NCBI GenBank assembly: GCA_963924555.1
Contig: OZ004587.1
Coordinates: 3,968,001 to 4,032,000, forward strand
Source: Crambe crambe
Taxonomy: Eukaryota; Porifera; Demospongiae; Poecilosclerida; Crambeidae
Direction of reading: 5' to 3'
DNA length: 64,000 nt
Shown: positions 56,492 to 64,000 of the stretch, one piece after another
How the letters are laid out: each line of letters opens with the position of its first letter
How positions within the stretch are numbered: position 1 is the stretch's first letter
Program-made: the position numbers and the translations under genes
Notes under the pieces: model-generated
Told to the model about the DNA's origin: nothing
Database searches by the model: none
What the model saw: the letters and a program-made list of their open reading frames with translations, nothing else

Positions 56492-57939
56492 CAGGCCCGT
56501 AGCAACCGGTCAGGCCAGTCAGGCCATGGCCTGACCACTTTTAAACTTTCGACCCGATACCCCTAAGTGAGTATTAGGGCTCATTCAACTATATTCTCAA
56601 ATTTTCAAGCACACTGCATGCCCATAATGCTTTGATATCTACCAAGCTTTGATATACTCAAAAGACATAATATTACTGCTAGTGCTAGAAGCTTCAGGCT
56701 CAAGCTCAATTTCTTTCCCAATAGGATTGGTGGAATGGAACGGAATACTGGAATCTGAGATTTCGATTAACACACGTTCCGACCTCGGCTTCCATATGCA
56801 TGTTCTATATTGCATTGGTATTAAATCTGTGATTGCTAGCAATAATTGTACCAATTAAGATGCAGGAATCTATCAGTGTGATGCAGTTAAAGGTGGATGT
56901 AGCAGCTTTGTGTTAAACATAACCATGAAAAAATTGCTTTTCGCAAAGAGTTGGAGTGTACAATACAAGAGGAGATGTGATCGTGTTAATCACCTGTTAC
57001 TACTATAGTTCCCTGAGGATGTTTGCTGAGTAGTGAAAATATATACATATCTACATATCACTTAAAGGTAGCTAGTAGGCCCGGATAAATAATACTGGCG
57101 TCATACAGTATATCTAGAAGTGTTGTGTAACATTTGAGAATTATAGTTTATAGCTACAGTATCAGTCTGACCATATGGTAATAATATGGAATGTGGATGT
57201 GGGATTCAGCATAATTATGACAGATACAATACTCGAGAGCTGCATGATCTTACAAGTTCTATATTAGGTTTCAGTGATAACAATCGCTTATATAGCTGTC
57301 ATACATGATTTGAGGAGTAATAAATAATTGTTGGTACTGGCATGTTTGTTAGCGTTGAAGAATGAATTGTAGGTTAACTGGGCCTAATAGCTAGTAGCTA
57401 GATCAATAGTATTGGTAGTATTCTAGTCCAGTATTCAATTCCACTGTTCCCAATCCACGGGCCTACTAGCTACCTTCAAGTGATATGTTACTCAGCAAAC
57501 ATCCATAGTACATGATCATGTCTCCTCTTGTGCACTGTATTCTATTCCACTGTTTTCAATCCACAGGCCTACTAGCTACCTTCAAGTGATATGTAGATAT
57601 GTTACTCAGCAAACATCCATGGAAGCCAAGGTCGGAACGTGTGTAAATAATCTAACGTAGATTCCAATATATTCCTATCCCTGCCGTTATGTATAGAGCA
57701 TTGGCCCTCTCACTATCTTGCGACTCAATGCACCCTTGGTGCATGTTATTCATCATGCATGTCATGCATGTCAAAAGGGAATCAGCAAGTTGCCAGTTAC
57801 TGCTCAAATTCTACTTATAAAATGTTCACCAGCATAATTTATGCAGCCCTAGTGAGTATTATTGTGTAGCCACACCCATTTCACTTGACCACACCCACAT
57901 CCTGGCCTGACCATTGAAATTTTGCTTCCTACGGGCCTG
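56492..57939. mobile_element. hAT-like fold-back element, 1.45 kb
   Basis: Left end CAGGCCCGTAGCAA, right end TTCCTACGGGCCTG. Flanks TATTATTA and TATTAGTG share five of eight bases. The halves are partly inverted copies of each other: ACACGTTCCGACCTCGGCTT (56772) recurs reversed near 57615, and CTAGTAGGCCC (57072) near 57460 and 57565. No transposase frame. Confidence 0.65.
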
Positions 57940-58396
57940 TATTAGTGTAACAACTATAGAGAGGGTAAAACTGCAAGGCGAAGTGCAAGCACGAAATCAC
58001 TTCAGCATGTTAGCAATGGCCAATATGATATATGATTGCAGTATTTTCATTGTGAGGGCAGTTAGTAGCTACATAGATATTGTCCATGGAATGAACAGAG
58101 TATGCTCCCATGGACCAAATCTGGCAAGACCAAATGTACATTGCATGATAGGCTCCTGCATGCAGAATTGTCAGCAAATAGTCTGTTACTAGCTAGCTCT
58201 TCTAATGATGGCCAGCTGAACTTCAGATCAACATGTGCACAAGTGTATGTGATGATTGAATTATCACTAGCTACGTAGCTATAACTAAAGCTACTCTAAC
58301 CTTGCTCTTCATGTAATAATTTGGCCAATAATAACAAGCCTTTATTTCACCAAATAGTACTCTATGCCGTCGAATGACATTCCATAAAGACCCTGT
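57940..58396. other. No recognised feature
   Basis: A 90-codon frame running out of the transposon to 58192 has no family features and I do not call it. Confidence 0.4.
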
Positions 58397-58574
58397 CTAC
58401 TTCATTTCTTCCTCAAAGTATAAGTCTTGGGAAAGTAGAACCATCAGAATGTAGTGCAGCTGATCACCTATCAGCTGATAACTCTTGCTAGCCCTTATCT
58501 GATTGCTGTTAAAACCAGGAAGATATTCTTGCTTCTCAATATAACCCAAGTAGCTATCTTTCTTCTTCCATGCC
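58397..58574 (-). CDS. Possible terminal exon of an unrecognised gene
   Basis: On the minus strand an acceptor (TTTCGTTTGATGCTAG, AG at 58576-58575) is followed by about 58 open codons to a TAG at 58397: AWKKKDSYLGYIEKQEYLP, then RASKSYQLIGDQLHYILM and SQDLYFEEEMK. Composition is protein-like. Upstream sequence is repeat, so the rest of any gene lies elsewhere. Confidence 0.3.
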
Positions 58575-59164
58575 ACTAGCATCAAACGAAAATTAGCACG
58601 TGGGGAACACATATCACTGCAGGTTTTGAGAGTGACGTTTGATTTCGCGTGGGCGAACAGATATCCCTAGAGTTATGCGTTCGGGGAACACGCGCCACCA
58701 GGAAACACATATCACTGTAACACCGGTGTCATAAAGTTTTGGGGACCCCGTAGTTCTAGGTACCCCCCGTCCCTAAATCTACCGTAGATATGGGGACCCC
58801 CTCATAGATATAGGGACCCCCAGTCCTCGCGCTTTATATGCGCTTTATATCTCTACATAGCTGACAAAACAAAAGTGAGGGAGAGTGAAATATTCAGTTC
58901 AAGCTGGGTAAGTTAGCCATCTGTAGCTAGTATTTATTTTACTGTTTTAGGGTTGAATAATAGGTATGAGGAAGTGGGCTATTCAGTTTGAGGCTATCAT
59001 CCATATGGACCACATGCAGTTTTGGCCCTCCAATAGTTTAATATTAAAATACAAAATTACATTATCCTAGCTTGCATTAATTATTATCTATATTAATTTT
59101 TAATCACTACTACAACTACTACTATTAGTAAATTTTAGTTTCATAATGCTTATTTAATGATAAT

Positions 59165-59174
59165 AATGATAATA

Positions 59175-59210
<36 letters not shown>
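59165..59210. repeat. (AAT)n microsatellite
   Basis: AAT tract directly left of the fold-back element; a second AAT tract lies at 59456-59485 on its right. Confidence 0.9.
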
Positions 59211-59421
59211 TTTAAAGGTGTTATCATGTAATGAGATGGTGAAGGAGGATTGAAGAAAAACTGGCAACCCAAGTGACTCATTCGGTTGGGTCCTGTGGCT
59301 ATGACGGCTAAAGTCAGATGCTGTGGGTTCAAACTCAGCTGGTGGGTTGCGGGGTCACTTGGGTTGCCAGTTTTTCTTCAATCCTCCTTCACCATCTCAT
59401 TACATGATAACACCTTTAAAA
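59211..59421. mobile_element. Fold-back element with tRNA-like centre
   Basis: Arms of about 67 bp (AAAGGTGTTATCATGTAATG ... CAACCCAAGTGAC) pair perfectly by eye. The 75-bp centre contains GGGTTCAAACTCAGC, a B-box-like word, and TGTGGCTATGACGGC, a weak A box. The left arm alone is at 926-997. Confidence 0.75.
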
Positions 59422-59451
59422 CATGCTTAGATGAGAGATAACCATCGTTTG

Positions 59452-59484
<33 letters not shown>

Positions 59485-59689
59485 GGTCAGATTCCTCTAC
59501 CACACTTTCAGCAAAAATCCAACATAGATTTAACGACCTCCAATAGCTAATATATCTGTAGATTCAATGATAAAATATCTGTACTGGCATCCACTAAAAA
59601 TTTGACACCACTAAATTACCTCATCTGTGACCCCATCCCCAAATGTATGAATCTATTATAGCTAGCTAAGTAGCTACAGTACCCTATCT

Positions 59690-60055
59690 GTAGATATGGG
59701 GACCCCATCCCCAAATGTAACTCATCCAGATATACCGTAGGTACTATTTCTCCATCTGTAGATATGGGTACCCCATCCCCAAATGTATGCTTATCATAAA
59801 AGATACCTCATCCAGATATACCGTATGTACCATCTCCATCTGTAGATATGGGGACCCCATCCCCAAATGTATGTTTATCAATAAAGATACCTCATCCAGA
59901 TATACCGTAGGTACCATTCTCCATTCTGTAGATATGGGGATCCCATCCCCAAATGTATGTTTATCAATAAAGATACCTCATCCAGATATACCGTAGGTAC
60001 CATTCTCCATCTGTAGATATGGGGACCCCATCCCCAAATGTATGTTGATCAAAGG
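59690..60055. repeat. ~90-bp minisatellite inside the GC-run element
   Basis: Four to five units of TCTGTAGATATGGGGACCCC, ATCCCCAAATGTATG, GATACCTCATCCAGATATAC, CGTAGGTACCATTCTCC. Confidence 0.9.
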
Positions 60056-60600
60056 ATATCTCATCCACGAATCTTCATAAATAATTGTAGGAACCTTTTT
60101 AGATGGTCTACTTCACTTGTATCTTCTTTCTCCTACTCACGAGGTGGTCTCTCATCTGCAACCTGCTCCTTCGTAATGCTGGCCAAGGATTGCTTGTTTG
60201 AAAACCTCTGTTTACCTCTCTGTCTCAGTTTGCAACAGTGAGGCACCCTCAGACATCTTGCCCCAAATTGAAAGAGCTAGCTATAGCCTATTATTGTGGT
60301 TTATATTACGTATACCAAGCATGCTATATGAATATAGAGGGGAACAGCTTAGTTCCCAGACTGATTTTTTCTCCCCGAGCTTGCTATTAGCAATACTATT
60401 GCTACTTGGCCAGATCTGGCTACTTTGGCTGGGGTCCCCATATCTACGCAGGGGTCCCCATATCTACCGTAGATATGGGGACGGAGGTTCCCATATCTAC
60501 GTAGATTTAGGGATGGGGATCCCCATATCTACGTAGATATGGGGACGGGGGTCCCTGAAATAGGGGGGTCCCCAAAACATTATGACACCGGGTTGGTACT

Positions 60601-60662
60601 GTTCAAACGCGAAGCGAATCCGGGTCGAATCCGGGTTAGAACCCCGTGTAAACGGGGCTATA
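60601..60662. other. Small hairpin and B-box-like words before the transposon
   Basis: CCCCGTGTAAACGGGG (60641-60656) is a perfect 6-bp-stem hairpin; GGGTCGAATCC and GGGTTAGAACCCC lie just before it. Function unknown. Confidence 0.4.
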
Positions 60663-63600
60663 CAGTCTAATCGCCAACGTACCGGAAGTGCTATATCTGT
60701 AATACAAATTAATTTTTTTATGACATCACCGCGAGATTAAAATTAGCAAAAATTAGCAATGGCGCGGGCAGCTTTATGCAGCTGTCACTCGTTGTTGGTT
60801 TGCAGCTGCAGCTTGTTACCTGGAATGTTAAGTGGTCAACCCTCCCTGCAACCGTCCATGAAATTTAGTAGGAAATAATTGAAGTACCAGTTAGCTAGAG
60901 CTCATTCAACAACTACTACCACTTTTGAAGTCACCAACTGCATCTGTGGGCCATTTGCTGTAAGCAAACAATTACGGCACAAGACAGGTAATGAAGATAG
61001 AGCAATAGCTACAGCATTAATACATAAATAAAAAATAACTGTTGTGTTATTATACAGTGCATAATTGATGGTACAAAGTTGAACATTAAATTACCATAGG
61101 CAGTGAAGGTGCTAGCTACACAAGTTCGCTGCAAGTGAGTACAAAAAAATAAATCCACTGCCATAATAAGGATCAATCTTTTATTCAATAGGAGAACAAA
61201 AATAGGTGTTCGTTCATCCTTCCACCTCTCCTCAACACCTATAACTCAAAGATAAGAAAAAATTGTAATTTAATAAATAATGGCCAACACACACAAGGGC
61301 AAATGCAGTGCTTGCTCTCTATGTCAAAGAGAGAGCAATAGGTATACCCACCCACTAACAATGGACCAAAAAGTATATAATTTTATCAGTGAAATTGAGG
61401 ATCAAACTTTGAGCACCACTGCTTGCATCTGCCATGCGTGCTACAAGCAAGCATCTAGAAATGTCGGGAATGAAAATTATCATCCGAGATGGAAACCTAA
61501 GACTCATGTTAATGCATATTGCGGAGTGACAAACTGTATATTAGAGGTCCATAGGCACACCAATATGGCAACCCTTGCTGACATGGAGAAAATTTTAGGT
61601 ACTAAAATCTCAAAGGGAGGAGATGATAGTGTTCCACTATGCCAAAAACACTACATGACAGTGTACGCTGCTCTGCATGCTCCTCATCCATGCCATTCAT
61701 GTAATAGTAAGCCTAGATGGGGAGAGGAATACTTCCGACACTGCCCTTCACCTGACATCATTAATTCTTATCTTAAAAATATGAGCAGTGAATCGTGCAC
61801 CCTAGTGGAATCTAGTACAATATGTAATCGATGCTACCAGTTCTTCAATAGCATCATAACCCACTTTCACCACACTAAGTCCATTATACAGGAAATTCAT
61901 AGTACAGCAGGAATTAACCTTGAAACAGTAATGGCCACCATTTCCTCTCAAATAGATACCATTAATTCAAAGGCTAATATAAGCAGAGAAGAATACTATG
62001 ATTTAATCTTTTGCTACACTGCACAAAACATTGCCAAAAAACTTACCAAAAATGAAGCCATGCTTTTACCCACAATTTACAGGAGTTTCTTTGAATCAGC
62101 TGCTTTGAAAACATCCCTCTATCCTTACCTGAACTTAACCACTAGTGATATTCCATCCACACTCTGGTTCATATCTAGACTTCATCATTACCTGGGGGAA
62201 GATATAGTGATGGAGTGTAAACACAAAAGAATTGGAACAATGATTTATCATAAAAATTGTGACCTCTCAAGTGCTTTATCTCATGCTCTTGGACAACAGA
62301 AGACAGCAAATAAACATGAGCCTGACAGTACTACAATAGTTAATACTGTTGAACACAATGTACCAACAAAACAGGACATTGAAATAGTAGCACTGTATTT
62401 AAATACCAAATTACATGAACAATCTAGAAAACTTGTACAAGAATTCAGGGAGCCAGAAAATTATACCAAAATGAGTATTTCAAATATATTAAAAAATACC
62501 GACCCCATACTTATTCAGTTTCTCAAGCAGTTAACCTGCATAGTCAATGAACGAAGAAAGAAGCACATTACCACTGAAGAAGGCATGGACATACGAACCA
62601 TCCGACAATTTTATGCATTATGTGTTCTACTCTTTAACACTAACAGCATATGTAGTGCACCTATGCATGTATTATTAACCGAGATAATCTTATGTCACAA
62701 GGGAAGTTTGGAATTGGTCAAGATAATGAACAGGATTGGAGCCGTGGCAAGTTTAGATACATGCAATCGACTGTCAACCTTGGTGGTCCAAAAGAGACTC
62801 AGAGATGGCATAAAAATCCACCTTGTTCCAGGCATGCTATCAGTTATATCTATTGATAACATTGACATTCAGTTACCTCATGGTATAGTTTCTTGCATGG
62901 ATGATACAAGGAGTTGGCATGGTACATCCACCCAATGTACACAGCCCATGCCAATAACAGGCATGCTTAGTGCTGAAGAAAGGGTAAGCAATTCTGCTAG
63001 TCAGCAAACTGAAAGTTCACCAGTAGTGGTACACAGGCACAAAAGGAGAAAGCGTACTTTAACTGAGCAAAGTTCACCTCATACCCATGTTATGGAGTCT
63101 GATCTAGAAAATGGAATTGGTATAGATAATCTATTGTACCAGCAGAGTGACACAACTCCCAACATCAATGATTTCTTAATTACTGGAACTGAGAGTGCTA
63201 CTTTGGACAAACTAAAACGAGATATTCACTTTGCTATGCTATTGAAACACTTCAATAAGCTTGGGGATGACAGTACAACCCCTCTCCCAGCAATACCATC
63301 ATTTATCCACTGCCTGCAAAAGCTATCCACTGAAGCAGAATGTTCAAATGTAGTGTATGTTGATGTTCTTAGTGAAAAGGCTGATTCCAAAGCCACTTTG
63401 CTACACATAGGACAAATACACAAAACATTCATTACTGAACTTGATCAAAAGTGGGTATTAGTTGTTGGTGATGCCAAAATATATGATGTACTTCAGGCAA
63501 TTCGCATTGAATATGGGGATAATGTTAATTGGCTCATTCCTATCCCTGGAGACTGGCATACACTATACAACTATCAGAAAGTGTTAATGAAACCATACTA

Positions 63601-64000
63601 TGATGCAGGGTTGGTTAACTTGGCTAAAAAAGCCGGTTTCAGGTCAGAGACTCTTAAGTCTCTAAAAACGTCATCTAATTTTAGAAGAACACACCTATTT
63701 CTTTTAGAGTGTTTTGAATCAGTGTATGAGTACTTCTTACAGTCCTATGGCGAGAGTATTGATGAATTTCAAGCCAGTCTTTGCAACCTACTAGACAAGT
63801 TCAAACAAATAAAAAACGAAGTGGATCTGGAAGAGTTCCGATTAATGGCAAGTTCTTTCGTTGCCAATAAACTACCTACACTTTATAGCAAATTTTTGAA
63901 GCACCTTGAAACACTTGTAAAAAAACATGATACATACAAATTTTGGCATGGCTTTTTATTTGAAGATTGCTTACCCTATCTATCTCTGTATATATCTATC
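60663..64000 (+). mobile_element. CAGTCTAATCGCC DNA transposon, apparently autonomous, cut by window edge
   Basis: Left end CAGTCTAATCGCCAACGTAC is the same terminal repeat as 25930 and the right ends at 27365 and 29262. Inside, TAATACAAATT..TTTATGACATCACC parallels the start of the 25930 element, and GGGCCATTTGCTGTAAGC recurs inverted near 26290. It contains the long transposase-like frame from 61280. The right end is beyond the window. Confidence 0.65.
61280..64000 (+). CDS. Large transposase-like protein, 907+ codons, incomplete at window edge
   Basis: ATG at 61280, no stop to 64000. The N-terminal third is a cysteine/histidine-rich zinc-binding region with repeated Cx2C pairs (KCSACSLCQR, CICHACYK, CGVTNC, LCQKHY, PCHSC, CNRCYQ). 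The middle has SVISIDNIDIQLPHG (Asp about 526 and 529) and, soon after, SWHGTSTQCTQPMP. Then come a basic linker (HRHKRRKRTL), VVGDAKIYDVLQAI (Asp about 731) and PIPGDWHTLYNYQKVLMKPY (Asp-Trp-His about 758). The SxDN..HGT..QP / GDWH arrangement is one I recall from large repeat-encoded proteins in cnidarians and sponges; the acidic residues may form an RNase H-like catalytic core. It sits 600 bp inside a transposon terminus, so it is probably the transposase. The frame is intact, suggesting a young element. Superfamily not assigned. Confidence 0.75.
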   Translation, partial: MANTHKGKCSACSLCQRESNRYTHPLTMDQKVYNFISEIEDQTLSTTACICHACYKQASRNVGNENYHPRWKPKTHVNAYCGVTNCILEVHRHTNMATLADMEKILGTKISKGGDDSVPLCQKHYMTVYAALHAPHPCHSCNSKPRWGEEYFRHCPSPDIINSYLKNMSSESCTLVESSTICNRCYQFFNSIITHFHHTKSIIQEIHSTAGINLETVMATISSQIDTINSKANISREEYYDLIFCYTAQNIAKKLTKNEAMLLPTIYRSFFESAALKTSLYPYLNLTTSDIPSTLWFISRLHHYLGEDIVMECKHKRIGTMIYHKNCDLSSALSHALGQQKTANKHEPDSTTIVNTVEHNVPTKQDIEIVALYLNTKLHEQSRKLVQEFREPENYTKMSISNILKNTDPILIQFLKQLTCIVNERRKKHITTEEGMDIRTIRQFYALCVLLFNTNSICSAPMHVLLTEIILCHKGSLELVKIMNRIGAVASLDTCNRLSTLVVQKRLRDGIKIHLVPGMLSVISIDNIDIQLPHGIVSCMDDTRSWHGTSTQCTQPMPITGMLSAEERVSNSASQQTESSPVVVHRHKRRKRTLTEQSSPHTHVMESDLENGIGIDNLLYQQSDTTPNINDFLITGTESATLDKLKRDIHFAMLLKHFNKLGDDSTTPLPAIPSFIHCLQKLSTEAECSNVVYVDVLSEKADSKATLLHIGQIHKTFITELDQKWVLVVGDAKIYDVLQAIRIEYGDNVNWLIPIPGDWHTLYNYQKVLMKPYYDAGLVNLAKKAGFRSETLKSLKTSSNFRRTHLFLLECFESVYEYFLQSYGESIDEFQASLCNLLDKFKQIKNEVDLEEFRLMASSFVANKLPTLYSKFLKHLETLVKKHDTYKFWHGFLFEDCLPYLSLYISI

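Larger units (their letters stand above)
58600..60600. mobile_element. GC-run element with inverted ends, ~2 kb
   Basis: ACACCGGTGTCATAAAGTTT followed by TGGGGACCCC (58721-58750) is mirrored by GGGGTCCCCAAAACATTATG then ACACCGGG (60559-60590). Inside both ends are arrays of ATCTACGTAGATATGGGGAC. The outer left part has GGGGAACACGCGCCACCAGG and AAACACATATCACTGTAACA, also seen at 40385-40470 and inverted at 29420-29475. No coding frame. Family unknown. Confidence 0.5.

Noticed and set aside
56639-56858. Overlapping 70-codon frames on both strands
   Set aside because: They lie in the inverted part of the hAT-like element and have no family features.
60038-60536. Plus-strand frames of 67 and 112 codons
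   Set aside because: They overlap minisatellite and GC-run repeats and change frame between repeats.

Overview
The window is eukaryotic and non-coding-rich: spliced genes with GT..AG introns and polypyrimidine tracts, long microsatellites, many inverted-repeat transposons and several minisatellites. Very frequent TAGCTAGC words, short introns and the gene content fit a marine sponge such as the demosponge Amphimedon; that assignment is inference. Much of the window is repeats. The recognisable host genes are two rhodopsin-class GPCR paralogs (9286-10527 and 49056-50099) and, on the minus strand, the 3' exons of a cGMP-dependent protein kinase (PKG) present in three copies (1-498, 18072-19594, 51936-53155).

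Layout. 1-2000 is a third copy of the PKG 3' segment. 2000-5700 holds fold-back elements. 5860-20960 is a GPCR-plus-PKG block whose paralog is 45830-54430. The left copy has gained a TTAA-type fold-back element (6942-8461), a TTAA MITE (10605-11157) and a young split-direct-repeat tyrosine-recombinase retroelement (11479-17702, a broken fossil). 21482-23395 is an inverted copy of 4189-5355 and carries a 714-bp hAT-like insertion with an exact 8-bp target duplication; the empty site is at 4337-4344. 23398-32420 contains a giant hairpin, a minisatellite whose units each carry a splice donor, two copies of a CAGTCTAATCGCC element, a hairpin satellite, a LINE-like C-terminal fragment and a long minisatellite.

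32925-39397 is the most unusual locus. A five-exon gene encodes a complete Gypsy-type integrase (H2C2 zinc finger, D-D-E core, GPY module). It is followed in the same direction by a many-exon gene that carries both a USP-type (C19) deubiquitinase domain and a Ulp1-type (C48) protease domain. Integrase plus Ulp1 is the layout described for Ginger1 DNA transposons; the added USP domain is not one I know from that family.

39400-44990 is mostly minisatellite, GC-run repeats and MITEs. 45000-54430 is the second GPCR/PKG block. 54819-60600 has one possible host first exon, an 86-bp array, a hAT-like fold-back and a GC-run element with inverted ends. 60663-64000 is the left part of a large DNA transposon whose transposase-like reading frame (61280 to the window edge, 907 codons) is the longest in the window. 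Its terminal repeat matches the 25930-27365 element, so the two look like autonomous and non-autonomous partners.

All similarities were judged by eye; no searches were run, and repeat boundaries are accurate to a few bases at best unless a target duplication fixes them.
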